The notes beneath the pieces are model-generated. The model was given only the letters and a program-made list of their open reading frames with translations, was not told the origin of the DNA and did no database searches. A stretch of DNA of 64,000 nucleotides from Notolepis coatsorum (Eukaryota > Chordata > Actinopteri > Aulopiformes > Paralepididae): positions 72,441,520 to 72,505,519 of the forward strand of contig OZ020589.1 in assembly GCA_963971535.1 (NCBI GenBank). The letters run 5' to 3'. The first letter of the stretch is position 1, and each line of letters starts with the position of its first letter. Shown here piece by piece: positions 20,668 to 32,728 of this stretch. The translations under genes were made by a program, and so were the position numbers.

Positions 20668-21588
20668 TTAACACTTTGAGTGCCACGCCGGGTTTTCCTT
20701 TTTACCCCCTTGATGCCACGGTCCACTTCAATGTTAACGTTAATATCGCCTAATCTATGTTTTAAATTATGGCTATGTGTCTAATCTGCCCGTCGCTTAT
20801 CAAATACTATTTTCCAGTCAGTGCTGTCAAGGCAGATTGTTTTTTTATCGCTTCATTTCCGTTTCAGAGCATTTTGAAAAGCACCCGTTTTGAAATAAAA
20901 AACAGTTCATTCTAGACCATTCTGTGATAATCGTCTTTTACTGGAATATTCCAGAACGTTGCTATTCGTCGGCCTATTTATGAATCGTTTTCAAATAAAC
21001 GCTAGATGATCAATATTATACGTGCACGCAAGCACATTCGGGCCGCGCACGGATAATCGCCATTTTCATTTCCTCTTGGACTTTTACAGTCAAACCGATA
21101 GAGACCATTTCACAAAACAGCCTATATCTTCATCAAAATGTGTCTGATTATCCTAACACTGATAACATAGATTCCTTACCTGACATCAGATGGTATCCAA
21201 CTGGTATATTCCAATTCCTGATCACCATTCGAAAAAATCGATAAGTGTATGGATCCAACGTGATACAGTAGTACACATGATTCCGCGGGTCTCAGAGGCT
21301 CCAGAATGAACTGTGGTAACCCCGGCTGGATCAGTGGACTGGAAAATGTGGAGTACCGGATTTTTTTCCCCATCCATTTTCATTGAGTCCATTCCAAAAT
21401 CCCTTATGTCATCTGGGAGACGATAGGGGGCGCTTTTTTCCACATATGATCGCCGGCGGCGCTCGGGTATACTCGGGTAGGCTCGCGTGAAAAAAAATTA
21501 TAATAATAATCTGAGAAATCTCGTGAGTGGCTTTCAACATAACTATTGGAAACCCGAGCTATCTCGTGTGTGGCAGTTAAAGTGTTAA
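20668..21588. mobile_element. piggyBac-like MITE, complete
   Basis: Ends TTAACACTTTGAGTGCC and GGCAGTTAAAGTGTTAA with TTAA at both edges (20668-20671, 21585-21588). It is 921 bp and serves as reference for the family also seen at 4191-7554, 32729-34586 and 63211 onward. The minus strand holds a short conserved frame (21176-21373) ending at a splice-donor-like TCAG/GTAAGG. Confidence 0.93.
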
Positions 21589-23805
21589 GGCATTAAATGC
21601 TAGTGAAATAAACTCACAACAATTAAATGGCAGCCACACTTTTATCAATAATGGTGGACTATGCTCCTCTGGTAGGTTCTGTGTCCCCACCATTAGGTTT
21701 GTATAGTTATCAGGTCACACAGGCTTATGCCTGCGGTTTTGCAACATACATGCAGTAGCTCTCTCATTTGGGAAGAGTGAACCAGACAAACATTTTGGGG
21801 AAGCGTTCAATATTTCACCTATAAACACAGCAAAAAAGTGTTATATTAAGTTTGATAATAAAACAAAAGGTTTGAGATAGATAAAGTGACTATTACTGTT
21901 ACATTTCAGCACTGAATTGACTTGCTTTCCATCTTACCATAACGCAGCTGAGTTAGTCTTCTATGCAAACCAAATGAATAGCTACTTGTGATGTAAAACG
22001 CATCACTTTCTGTGTGCCAGATGTTTTTTGAAATTGTTCTAGATTATTACTTTAACCAGGTTGAAAGTAAACAATAGTTCAAATTTCTAATTAAAAGTGA
22101 CAGCTCTACCACACAGACCGGTATGCAGAAATTACAACCGAAACCAGACATTACAAGCAATGTTAAGTCTACAGAATGATATCCTAAGCTCAATTCGGGA
22201 GCAGTGGTTCCCGCAAAACAACCTTGGAATGTTTTTATTTACTTAACCTTCTGGTGGACCAGGTTAGTACTTTGATCATATTCTGTTAATCCATAACAGT
22301 CCGGCTGGAGCAGTGCTGCACTAGTGTGTCGTGTCCTCATCATAACACGCAGTTCTTGGAAGTGTGTGAACTTGTAAGGCCTGGCATTGCTCTGGCAGAC
22401 ATGCTCTCACACAGTACACTGCTGGACAAAGCCATTTGAACAAAGGGAAGGTAAGAGTCTCCCTCAGATGAATAATAAAAGAAGCCTTGTCTGGTAACAC
22501 GAGACGCAGACTTACAAGGTGATAAATCCTCTAGTGTTGTTGTCAGCACAGCTCACTGGTCCATGCTGGAGTCAATATATCTCCCTGATGACTCAAAACC
22601 AGTCTGGAAGCCGGGGATGCCAAGGGGAGTTACATAAGCTTTATTCTGTTCTTCAAGTTCAAAGGGTCTCTATTGTGAATAAACAAGAGATAACGTGTCT
22701 CTCTCTCTGTGGTAGATTTTGATATCTCCTCCATACTGTCGTTTCAATATATGTTACAAAACATGGGCATGGGGCATGTATGGTGGTTGACCATATAGCG
22801 GTTGTTCCCATACATGGATATATTTGTGGCAGCCCAACACCACAAATAGATCTTCCAAACCGAGTGACGCAGTAACCAACCAATAGCGGTGCTTGTGTTG
22901 CATGTAAACAGTCGTTTCCCGCTGCTGACTGTGTGTAATACACTTTATCCACCCTAGTCTGAAAACATCAAACAGAGCCTAAGAACCTACAGGGGGAGCT
23001 TGTGGCCACCGAGGACTCACATGAAGAGGACAGATTAGAGGCTTGTAGGTTTAAGAAGGCCTGGATCTACTGAAGCCAGGGGACTGGCTGGACCAGCTGC
23101 AATCTAGCTAACAGCTCAGAGTAAAGAAAGGAAAGACACTTCATAAATCACAGCAGGAATGCAGCCTCATTTCCTCTACGGCCCCACCTTCTCACCACCC
23201 TCTTCCCCACTCTCTTCCTCCAAGTTCAGGAGGTTTTCACACCAGGCAACTGAAGACATGATAATCCCACTTACGGCACACTTTCCAGCTGTGAGGGCCA
23301 ATAGTAGAGGAGGGCCCTGGTTCACATTTCAACCACACAAGTCAAGTCAGAATGAACAGGAATGAGGTGGGCAGCCAGCTCTCCGGTTACAAGGCAAAGG
23401 ACACATTCTAAGTAAGGAGGAGTGGGGGTGGGTTCAAGTGGAATGAGAGAATAAGATGAGACGCGTTTTGGAAGAAAGCCAACACAAAGGAATTCCACAC
23501 ATCAAGCAACCTGCTTTGAGGGATGACATTTAAATGCTGAAATGAAGTCAAAGGGTTTTGCCTTATTGTGTGTTCCTCCAAAATCTACACCGTTTCTTCT
23601 GCCAAGTGAGCAGTGCATCAAAAACACTCAACATTCTTCCAATTTTGTCCAAATTGGTTCCATTTAAGCCGTGCATCCAAAATGTGCAATGAAGCGCAGC
23701 ACACAAGCAGTAACATATTCTTGATCATCGATATGGGTATTGTCTATTTTTGTATATAAATATATTGGCTATTATCAACACTGTAAAGTGATTGAATGTG
23801 GACAC
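21589..23805. other. About 2.2 kb without recognised features
   Basis: No TIR pairs, LINE motifs or long frames that I can assign. The longest minus-strand frame (22659-22952, 97 codons) has no motif I recognise. This may be the least repeated host DNA in the window, for example intron or intergenic sequence. Confidence 0.4.
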
Positions 23806-23844
23806 TAGGGCTGTCTTAAATACTTCGAAGCTTCGTTCGATGGC

Positions 23845-23970
23845 ACGAGCCTGATGTAAACAAGACAAACGTCTTTCTCTGGTCTACATCCCCTTATAAA
23901 ATTGTGTGTATTGAGCCGTACTGTATTGTACCCATTCTGCAATCTGTTAAATAAATAAAAATAAAGTTTG
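23845..23970 (+). repeat. Fragment of the (ATCA)n-tailed LINE 3' end
   Basis: Contains CCTGATGTAAACAAGACAA, GTCTTTCTCTGGTCTACATC and CCCATTCTGCAATCTGTTAA, matching the 3' UTR at 36089-36233. No tail repeat remains. Confidence 0.75.
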
Positions 23971-24026
23971 ACTGGCCGCCGAGCCATACTGTAGTGTACA
24001 TGGTGACTGCTTGACTTAAATATAAA

Positions 24027-24029
<3 letters not shown>

Positions 24030-24074
<45 letters not shown>
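24030..24074. repeat. (TA)n microsatellite
   Basis: About 20 TA units between an A tract and the SINE head. Confidence 0.9.
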
Positions 24075-24080
<6 letters not shown>

Positions 24081-24093
24081 GAATATTTAATAA

Positions 24094-24385
24094 TTGGGCG
24101 GCTACGTGGCGTAGTGGGCAAGGCGCTCGCCACGAAATCTGGAGACGCTGGGCTCGCCTGTTCGAGCCCAGCGCTCCACATTTGCTTTCAGTTTAGCTGG
24201 TCGTCCACAGTAATACACATTGGCCGTATTACGGGGAGGAAAACTGAAGGGTGGGGATCGGGCGTTGTGGACAGCGACTCCTACAGGTCGGTTGGTGCGC
24301 CTGCGCAGTAGAATCAGGAAGTGTCGCGGCAGCGTGAGCCTCCCACGCGTTACTCCCCGCCACTGAGAGATCGAGCTGCGCAGGT
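24094..24385 (+). mobile_element. tRNA-derived SINE
   Basis: A tRNA-like head with A box GTGGCGTAGTGG (24107-24118) and B box GTTCGAGCCC (about 24161-24170). The 5' GGGCGGC has no matching 3' acceptor strand, so it is a SINE rather than a working tRNA. The body is GC-rich and unrelated to the SINE at 5225-5473. The 3' boundary against the next LINE fragment is approximate, and no TSD was found. Confidence 0.7.
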
Positions 24386-24391
24386 GAAAAG

Positions 24392-25011
24392 ATGCGACTG
24401 CTGTTAGTGAGGATTATGTTCTTTGATTTCTCCAGCGCCTTCAACACCATCCAGCCGTCACTGCTAGCGGAGAAGCTCTCTGCGATGCAGCTGGAGCACG
24501 GCTTGGTGGCCTGGATCAAGGACTATCTCACTGAGAGGCCACAGTACGTCAGACTAAAGGACAGTCAGTCTGACGTACTGGTGAGCAACACCAGCGCCCC
24601 CCAAGGAACTGTGCTGTCACCCTTCCTCTTCACCCTCTACACCTCAGACTTCTGCCGCAACTCAAGCGGGTGCCATCTGCAGAAGTTCTCAGACGACTCC
24701 ATCGTAAGCTACATCACCGACGATGATGAGGAGGAGTACAGAGCCCTGGTGGAGAGCTTCGTGGGGTGGAGCGACAGCAACCACCTCCAACTCAACACCA
24801 GTAAGACCAAGGAGCTGGTGGTGGACTTCCGGAGGGGCAAGAAGAGGCCCCCCCCGATTCCCATCTCCATCCGAGGGGTGGATGTGGAGATGGTGGACTC
24901 ATACAAGTTCCTTGGGGTACACCTGAACAATAAACTGGACTGGTCGGACAACACAGAGGCCCTCTACAGGAAGGGACAGAGCAGGCTGTTCTTCCTGAGG
25001 AGACTCAGGTT
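24392..25011 (+). pseudogene. Rex1/CR1-like LINE reverse transcriptase fragment
   Basis: About 205 codons of RT: FDFSSAFNTIQPSLLAEKL (A box), APQGTVLSPFLFTLYTSDF (B box), a degenerate catalytic box KFSDDSIVSY in place of the usual Y/F-x-D-D context, then NTSKTKELVVDFRRGKK and SYKFLGVHLNNKLDW. The fragment is 5'-truncated and broken on the right by the BEL/Pao LTR at 25012. It is not functional. Confidence 0.9.
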
Positions 25012-26358
25012 GTTACAAAGGGTCAGATTAAACCGAATATATATATTTATTACTTGAGATATATTGTATAGTATTTGTATATCGTCTGATATCCCTTGTA
25101 TATTCTTTGTACATATACACGGAATATCCCTTTACCTAGTACAGGCCAGACCATAATATTCGTTCTCCTATTGGACAGCGATCCCCTAGGCGCCACGGCC
25201 ATACCCCCAATGTCTAGTTCAAAGTCACCGCTAAGACATGCCTGAACATGCCCGGTTTTGCGCAGTAATATGAGACAGAAATAAGGCTGGTACTAGATTG
25301 TTCACCTTACGTATAAATACGTTGCAGGTGGATACAGCAGTTAGTTACCCGAAACGTGTTACCGTAACAAGTTGAAGCCTCACACCACGATACAACGTGC
25401 TGTGAAGTGGGCCCGTTTTGCCCCGAAATAGAGCCTTGAGACCGCGTGCGAATTGATAGCTGAAGTGTCAGAGTTTAACGCTGTATCGTCGAGTTCGACC
25501 TATTCTATTATTAAGTAATAGTCTATTATGTATAGCGTATCGTGCGGCTACCGTTCTACAGTGACCAGCATTACCAACGTTTCATCGTACCGAGCTAGTG
25601 TGCTTATCCAGGCTGGGCGGCCTAACCTTGTGCCGTCATCCGAGGAGCCCTAGACGAGAACCGTGTGGATATGTACACTGGATAACCTACACCGACGACT
25701 ACAGAGCCCTTTTCGGCTGGATTATAATGCTTTGGTCCTGTGGCTGTTGGAGCAGAGAATCGTCTACACCCACTACCGTGTGGGATTTACCCTGTGAGGA
25801 GCACCGTCGAGCCCGCCTCTAGGACTCTGAGGCTGGCTAGCTTTCCTCCATGCGGCACTGCACACCGGAGAATAGCTGTTGCTTTGTCTACGGATCAAGG
25901 GATTATTGCACTGTCTCCTGTACCTGGAGTCTCCTTATTCCTCGTTGATCCAGACTTTTGCTACCGACAAATCCTCTCCCCTGCTGGCTTACAACCGGAG
26001 GGAACCCCCTTAGTATCTCCAGCTGACCTACTAGTGTACCATATATAATTCTTATGCTACAGGTGGTATTAATTATCCCCTTCGTAATATGCTCATGGAC
26101 TTACGCTCTTGACCTATTCATGCACATTCTTCGCCTTACAAGCGCAACTCTCATTCTTAATAAATGTAAGATAATCTTGGTGCTCTTCTAATAAATATTA
26201 TTATAAACAGTACTTTCTTGTTAAGCCGTGTTATTGTGTGGGTGTTCATCTCATATACATGTGTACTGTATGGCCAGTAGTAATGTACATAACTCAGTAG
26301 TGGTTTAATGATACCATACTTATTCAATACAGTCAGGGAATTGTACCCCTCAGTTACA
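25012..26358 (+). repeat. BEL/Pao-type 5' LTR
   Basis: Begins TGTTACAAAGGG and ends CAGTTACA, with TG/CA termini, about 1.35 kb. It contains GTATAAATAC at 25311-25320 (TATA-like) and AATAAA at 26159-26164. It is followed by ATTGGTCCTTCGAGCCGG, the kind of leader that follows BEL/Pao LTRs in animals, then a Gag start. The assignment is from motif memory; no second LTR lies in the window. Confidence 0.75.
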
Positions 26359-26416
26359 ATTGGTCCTTCGAGCCGGAGGGTAATTAGCGTAATATTAATA
26401 TAATATTAATATTGAC

Positions 26417-26683
26417 ATGGCCAGCGATGAACACTCCACAAACGGTTCTCCTAAGCTAGATCGCCCGCAGCGCAGACGGCAGCCACCTCCTTACCTAGAG
26501 GACTACGCTGCCAGTCTACTACCTAGCTTTATACAGACGTTAAACGCGGAAAAGGCGGATAGTAAAAGTATGTCAAACCCTACCGACCAGGCGACCCTGC
26601 CAGTAGAGACCCTAGTGGGTTCTAACGTAACTGACCAAGCTCACGGGGGGGACCAGGAGGGACATGACATGACTTTACAGGGT
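26417..26683 (+). pseudogene. gag: Start of BEL/Pao Gag, truncated
   Basis: An ATG 58 bp after the LTR opens a frame with RPQRRRQPPPYLEDYAASL, typical of BEL/Pao Gag N-termini. It is cut after about 88 codons where the A-rich tail of the minus-strand L2 element begins. No remaining gag or pol was found on the far side, so the rest was lost or lies outside the window. Confidence 0.7.
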
Positions 26684-26706
26684 TAGATTTTTATTTTTAT
26701 TTTTAA

Positions 26707-28512
26707 TCATTTCAGATAGTGGTTGAAGAAGTGAGTCTTTAGTCGACGGCGAAATATTGGACGGGATTCGGCTGTCCTAACTGGGATGGGTAGTTCATTC
26801 CACCATTGTGGGGCAAGGACTGAGAATAGGCGGCTTCTCTTTGATGACCCTCCGGGAGCTTGGATAGGAGTAGGTCTGAGGCGGCCAGAAGATGCAGAGC
26901 CTAGGGGTCTTGAGGGTGTGTAGTTAGAGACCATTGACCGGAGGTAGGCGGGAGCGGTTCCCTTTGCTGCACGGTATGCTAGGTCGAGGGCCTTGAAGCG
27001 GATACGTGCAGCAATGGGGAGCCAGTGCAGGTCCCTAAGAAGTGGGGTGACATGGGCCGACTTCGGTAGGTTTGATATCAGGCGGGCCGCTGCGTTTTGA
27101 ATGAGTTGAAGAGGCTTGGTGGCAGTGGCCGGGAGGCCAGCTAGCAGTGCGTTGCAGTAGTCGAGGCGGGAGATGACTGTTGATTGGACGAGGAGTTGGG
27201 TGGCTTCTTTTGTCAGGAAGGTGCGTATCCTTCTGACGTTGCTCAGGAGGAATCTGCAGGTTCTGGTTGTCGCTGCGATGTGAGCAGAGAAGTTCAACTG
27301 GTCGTCGAGGACAACACCAAGGTTATTGGCGGTCGGGGACGCGGTCACAGCTGCATTCTCGACTGTGATGGAGAGGTCGGTCAGGGGGGAGGATTTGGCC
27401 GGCAGGTGGAGCAATTCTGTTTTGCTTAGGTTCAGTTTGAGGTGGTTGGTCGTCATCCAGGCGGAGATGTCGGACAGACAGGCCGAGATCCGCTCAGAGA
27501 CGTGGATATCTGAGGGAGGGAAGGAGAGGAAGAGTTGAGTATCATCGGCATAACAATGATATGAGAAGCCATGAGACGTGATAATGTTACCCAGTGATTT
27601 AGTGTAGAGGGAGAAGAGAAGGGGTCCTAGGACCGAGCCCTGGGGGACACCCGTCCGGAGGGGGCGGGTGGCCGACAGAGTCCCTCTCCATGACACTTGG
27701 TAGGAGCGGTCGTTGAGGTATGATGTCAGCCATGTCAGCGCAGATCCAGCCACTCCCATTCCTGCGAGGGCCGCGAGGAGGATCTGATGGTTGACTGTGT
27801 CGAAGGCTGCAGATAGATCTAGGAGAATCAGGACAGAGGAGAGGCCTTTCGCTTTTGCTAAGTGAAGTGCCTCTGTGACCGCAATGAGGGCCGTTTCTGT
27901 GGAGTGGCCAGTCCGGAAGCCAGACTGATTGGGGTCTAGGAGGTCATTCTGTAAGAGATAAGCAGTAAGTTGGTTGGATGCAGCACGTTCAAGTGTTTTA
28001 GAAAGAAAGGAGAGAAGAGAGACAGGACGATAGTTGGCTATGACGGTGGGGTTCAGGGTTGGTTTTTTTATGAGGGGCGTGACTCTGGCTTGTTTTAGGG
28101 AGGTGGGGACCACCCCCGAGTTGAGTGAGGAGTTGATGGTTGCAGTTAGGAATGGGAGGATGTCCGGTGCTATGGTCTGGAGGAGTGGGGAGGGTAGCTG
28201 GTCCAGCTGGCATGTAGTCGGACGGTTCGACGTTACCAGTGTCAGGGTCTCGGCTTCTGTAATGGGAGAGAAAGATGACAGAGTGAAGGATGAGGTTCTC
28301 GATTCAGCGTTTGGAATGGGTGGGGGTTGGGAGAAGGAGCTGCGGATGTTCTCCACTTTTTCCTCAAAGAAGATCGCAAAGTCTTCGGCAGAAAAAGATG
28401 AGGGAGGAGGGGGTGGGGGGGGGAGTGAGGAGGGAGGACATGGTAGCATGCAGTTTGCGAAGATTCTTGGCAGAGGCCTCGATCCTATGGTGAAAGAAAG
28501 AAGCTTTGGCAT
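26707..28512 (-). CDS. L2 LINE reverse transcriptase ORF segment
   Basis: 601 residues, intact over the RT: FRTGHSTETALI, LDLSAAFDTVNHQILLAAL (A box), GVPQGSVLGPLLFSLYT (B box), YADD at 321-324, then thumb and the characteristic C-terminal part (RLDYCNALLAGLP, DLHWLPIAARIRFK, FNHYLK at the stop). It lacks a C-terminal zinc knuckle, as in L2. The listed Met is an artefact: the true frame enters from the endonuclease segment across a frameshift near 28402-28422. As a protein it is broken, but the RT domain looks complete. Confidence 0.88.
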   Translation of the reverse strand: MPKLLSFTIGSRPLPRIFANCMLPCPPSSLPPPPPPPSSFSAEDFAIFFEEKVENIRSSFSQPPPIPNAESRTSSFTLSSFSPITEAETLTLVTSNRPTTCQLDQLPSPLLQTIAPDILPFLTATINSSLNSGVVPTSLKQARVTPLIKKPTLNPTVIANYRPVSLLSFLSKTLERAASNQLTAYLLQNDLLDPNQSGFRTGHSTETALIAVTEALHLAKAKGLSSVLILLDLSAAFDTVNHQILLAALAGMGVAGSALTWLTSYLNDRSYQVSWRGTLSATRPLRTGVPQGSVLGPLLFSLYTKSLGNIITSHGFSYHCYADDTQLFLSFPPSDIHVSERISACLSDISAWMTTNHLKLNLSKTELLHLPAKSSPLTDLSITVENAAVTASPTANNLGVVLDDQLNFSAHIAATTRTCRFLLSNVRRIRTFLTKEATQLLVQSTVISRLDYCNALLAGLPATATKPLQLIQNAAARLISNLPKSAHVTPLLRDLHWLPIAARIRFKALDLAYRAAKGTAPAYLRSMVSNYTPSRPLGSASSGRLRPTPIQAPGGSSKRSRLFSVLAPQWWNELPIPVRTAESRPIFRRRLKTHFFNHYLK

Positions 28513-29302
28513 TAGTAATGGTTTTGGAGAATGTTAACAAGAGGTTGTGATATGTGTCGATGTCAGCAGTGAGGCGTGATTTTCTATACTTCCTCTCAGC
28601 CGCTCTCAGGACCTGTCTTTGTTCTCTCACTGCATCCGTCAGCCATGGACTGGGTGGGGAACGGCAGGCAGGTTTCTCAACGAGGGGACAGAGCTTGTCA
28701 AAGGAGGTTGCAAGGGCTGAGAGGAGGGTGGAGGTTGCCATCTCTGTGGGGAGAGCAGAGAAGGTGTCACTCAAAGGTAGAGCGGATATTATGTCAGAGG
28801 AGAGGGTGGAGGGGGATAGGGAGGCCAGGTTACGTCTGAGTGAGACGGTTTGAGTTGGGGTGAAGACCTTTCGGTTAAGCATGAGAGTTAGTGAGAAGGA
28901 TATGAAGGAATGGTCAGATACATGTAGGGGAGTTACCATGGTGTTAATGATGCTGGAGTTACGGGAAAATATGAGATCCAAGGAGTTGCCTGCTTTGTGG
29001 GTGGGAGGCATGGCAGTGGGAGTCAGGTCAAATTGTTTTAGGAGGGAGACCACTGGGACCGACTGAGATGAGTCAGGCAGGTTGAAGTCGCCCAATAGAA
29101 GGAGCGGGGTACCATCTTCCGGTAAGGAGCTTAGAAGCATGTCCAGCTCATCTATGAAGTGATCGAGGGGACCTGGAGGGCGATAGAGTGTAACAATGGT
29201 GAGATTGAAAGGATTAGAGACAGATATTGCATGATATTCGAGGGAGGAGAGTGACAGTTCTGGGAGTTGTGTTAGGTTTGTAGCCCATGAAGGAGATGTC
29301 AT
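28364..29302 (-). pseudogene. L2 LINE endonuclease segment (C-terminal part)
   Basis: Encodes the later part of an APE-type endonuclease: VTLYRPPGPLDHFIDELDML, LLLGDFNLPD (catalytic D/N block), SLDLIFSRN and VSDHSFISFSL (catalytic D-H block). In-frame sequence extends upstream to about 29385 (TPRPSRWGGGTGL), so the N-terminal catalytic block is lost by 5' truncation. It runs out of frame at the G/C homopolymer. Confidence 0.88.
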
Positions 29303-30110
29303 GAGGCCAGTGCCTCCACCCCATCTGGAGGGTCGAGGTGTGTGAGTGAAGTTATAGTTTGTAGATAATGCTGCAGACTAAACTATGCACAGAATTATGA
29401 CAGTCTACAAGGTCCGGATTCTACATGGTCCGGCAATGTAGACCTTGTAGACTCACCAAAACATCTCAGTAGCACCTTATCTAAATGTTCTATTTCATAT
29501 ATGGAGATTCATATTTATTTATGTATTGCATGCATTTCTACATTTTATTTCCCATTTTGTTCATTCATCCCAGTATCTTTCTTTCTTATGTGTGGAATTC
29601 TACAAGGCATGTAGGTGTATGTGTTTGAGGATGATATCCTTCAAACAGGCAATAGTGATGATATAATTTGGGCAGTGCTGAGCTGGGTTACTTTCCTCCA
29701 GTGTATTTGTCCCCCGGCCCCACCCAATGGCCCCATACACACACACAAAAAATGAAGTAAAAAATATATATATATATTGGAAAAAAGATTATTATTATTT
29801 TTATTTTATTTTTTACTTCGATTTTTTTTTTTTATGTTCGAAGCTTGTGCCATCGAACGAAGCTTTGAAGCTTCGAAGTATTTAAGACAGCCCTAGAACC
29901 TACACAATACGGTTTGGCTGTAATAATTGTAATAGTTTTGATCTTTGATGGGTGGCACTGGCTACAATGGAGGAAATTCACAGGTGGAACCTCACTCCCC
30001 AGGGTCTATAGCGATAATTTCCCAGCTCTGCTTTGGTAGTATGGAGGCGTTAATTGACCAAACTGCATCTTCTTAGTTGCTCAGCAGATGCGGACAGTTC
30101 TGCTCATTTC

Positions 30111-31172
30111 TAGAGATGTTCCGATACCATTTTTCCCTTTCCGATCCGATTCCGATACCTAAGCTTTGGGTATCGGCCGATACCGATATTTATCCGATAC
30201 CAGTGCATAAAAAAAAAATTAAAAAAAAATTATATAAATTATACTTTTTTTTTTTTTTTTTCAGATACTGTTATACTGTTTTTTAGTAATAACTAGAACG
30301 TATAGTATTTATTCAACAACAGGTGATTGTATAGATTTGTATTAGTATCATTAATCAATGAGTATGGGCTGCAGCACTGCAGATATACCCTACTCCAATG
30401 ATCCACACGGACATTAAACGGTGTTGCACTCGCTACTCAGTGGCTCTGCAGATATACCCTATTCAGTCTGTAAGCTAGTGGCATAGAACGTTCATGTTGT
30501 GGTTTTTGATGCAAAATAAATATTCAACATTCTCTTTTGAAACTCCGCCTCAGACTCTTATCCTTTGGCACTTGCTGTACTTTGCTTGCAGGTCTGCAGC
30601 CATTATTGCTGGATTATGTGAATAGCACCAACTTTAGACACGGTAACGTTATCAAGCTAAGCTAACTGACCTAGCGCGTCTTCCCGCTTTGATAACGTTA
30701 GTAATAGTCAGCTAACGCTAGTCCGTAGCTACTTAACTTAAATACAATTCACCGTGGGTGCATTATTGTTGATAGACGGTCACGGACAGTGTTAGGTCCT
30801 GGAGAAAGGACAGGCGATCATCTGATTTGATGTAACGTTAAAAGCGGATGTTGTTCCAACTAGCTATCTTTCCAGCTAATGCTATCATAACACCAGCCAA
30901 ACACAGCCCGATTCCCGTCCGAGCTCCCCGTCACACCGCACTGTCGGGGACAATGGAATTTAAGAAAGTGTATCTGCTGTTAAAATGACACAGCATCACA
31001 CTTTAAAACATGTTCATTTTATAATCCTCACTCTCCGCAGGACTCGGCAGGAGATAAATTACATCATGGGATCGGAGGCTAGAATTTACGTGTACTCGCC
31101 GATACCGATACCAGCGTTTTAGGCAGTATCGGCGGCATTTCCGATACCAGTATCGGTATCGGAACAACTCTA
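30111..31172. mobile_element. Non-autonomous hAT-like element (TAGAGATGTTCCGATACC)
   Basis: Ends TAGAGATGTTCCGATACC and GGTATCGGAACAACTCTA, exact 8-bp TSD CTCATTTC (30103-30110, 31173-31180). It is 1062 bp with dense CCGATACC iterations at both ends. The interior module 30520-30990 is shared with the element at 17713-20633 despite different termini, including an ATG-led MEFKKV stub near 30953. Confidence 0.95.
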
Positions 31173-31378
31173 CTCATTTCTGGGTGCATGCGTGTCTCAT
31201 ATTCTGAATTAGTTTTGGCCTGGTATTCCCATGTATTTGGGTCATCTGAATATTTCAGTGGCTCAAACAGCATCCATTCCAAAAGAGCTCAGATTAATGA
31301 GGTTTTACAATATTATACTATCCTTTCGTATATTCATACACTCCTTAGCAATACCTCCTACCATAATCAGCGGCCACT

Positions 31379-31660
31379 AGGGGTGGAACGGTTCACAAAA
31401 TCGACTGTTGGGTTCGTATCACGGTTTTCAATTCGGTTCGATATACGTTGTTTTTTATAATAATAAAAACATTTTAACACTCAAATCTAAACATGCTTCT
31501 CATTTATTTAAAAAAAAAATAAAGGTTTACAGTGGTTTGCCTTAAATAATGTTTGGCACACAAAGACCGAACTGACTGAAAAATATAGGCTACATTTGTC
31601 AAAGTATTAACTTAGTGCAAACAAACAATATGCTCAGCCAGCAAAAGATGTCAACAATGT
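31379..31660. mobile_element. Left end of a hAT-like element (TAGGGGTGGAACGG)
   Basis: TAGGGGTGGAACGGTTCAC matches the end at 57474. Its interior beyond the large nested block probably resumes at 46389. The opposite terminus is not visible, so the pairing is tentative. Confidence 0.55.
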
Positions 31661-32728
31661 TTAAATTCCCTGATTGTCAGTTCGTAACACATTGTGCGCC
31701 ATAAACGGTGTAAGTCGTTATTGCCCGCCATGCGTTGAACGCCAACAACGGCGTAAATCGTTTTTGGGATCAATATTTAATTTAAATTTTCCTCCAGTCT
31801 CATCGGCGAACGGTAAGAGGAATATAACGTTATTTTCAGCCCGATTGTTTATTCATTTCACTGCAAACCATCTGCTCAACATATCAACCCATACTAAATA
31901 AAGCCGTTACTGACGATCAAGGAATTATAAACGACCCCCCCCCCTTTCCTTCACGCATGATGAAGCATAATTGTATACCGATCATGTACATTTGAATTTT
32001 TTAATATAGCCTGTATAGGAAAGAAACGGCAATCGATAATCAGGGCCTATAACTAGCGTTTTTGGAATTACAGCAGAAAAGCTTAAAAACATACTTATAT
32101 TCTAGACCAGGGGTTCACAACCTTTCTGCTGCCAAGGCACCCCTGTGTCCAATAAAATATTCCAGGGCACCCCTACATACGATAAAGACTTTTCCGGTCC
32201 TGTCTTTTTTGCTACAATGATGACAAAAGTGCTTGCTTTCAAAATAACGTTTATTTAACCCATTGAAACCGGGAAACACATTTGTGTGTATATGCAGGCT
32301 ATATAATGCATTATTAGCAGGCGTTTCAGGTCTAAATGTATAAATAAATATAGCAATAGTGTGTCCATTTCTCAAACAGAAAATCATGTATTTTTTTTTA
32401 ATACAGAAAAGGATCACTAACGTGCTATCTGTTGCAGCTGCACTGTTTTCCAAAAAAAATAACTAGTTTGACCATTTCTCAAAAATCAAAGGATCACCAA
32501 GTTACCATTTCTCAAAAAATATAAATAAATACAGAAAATAAGCACTTGTGGACATTTCTAGCTCAGTGCGAGGTCTGCTGCTGCTGCTGGCTAATGATAC
32601 GGTCGAGATCGATGACAAGACAACACGCATGTATCAAGGCTCAACTTGGACCTATATTTGGTTTTCAGAGCTGTCATGGATGAAAATCCAGCTTCACACA
32701 ATATGTGGTGCTGAATGGTATCAACACC

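Larger units (their letters stand above)
26684..29385 (-). mobile_element. L2-type LINE, 5'-truncated
   Basis: Minus-strand LINE from within the endonuclease (about 29385) to a 3' tail of AAAAAT units at 26684-26706. The two ORF segments overlap at a G/C-rich homopolymer where one frameshift separates them. The 3' UTR is almost absent: the stop is directly followed by the tail, as in L2-clade elements. The left flank is the BEL gag; no clear TSD was found. Confidence 0.9.
23806..29895. mobile_element. Possible hAT-like pair (TAGGGCTGTCTTAAATAC) spanning 6 kb
   Basis: Left end TAGGGCTGTCTTAAATACTT at 23806 and inverted partner AAGTATTTAAGACAGCCCTA ending 29895 both carry CTTCGAAGCTTCG repeats. 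Everything between (tail repeat, SINE, LINEs, LTR) would be later insertions. The flanking octamers (GTGGACAC, GAACCTAC) do not match, so these could be two unrelated solo ends. Confidence 0.5.

Noticed and set aside
22659..22952. 97-codon minus-strand frame as a host exon
   Set aside because: No motif, splice context or conservation that I can see.
24094..24180. Functional tRNA gene
   Set aside because: A and B boxes are present but the acceptor stem does not pair and a SINE body follows.
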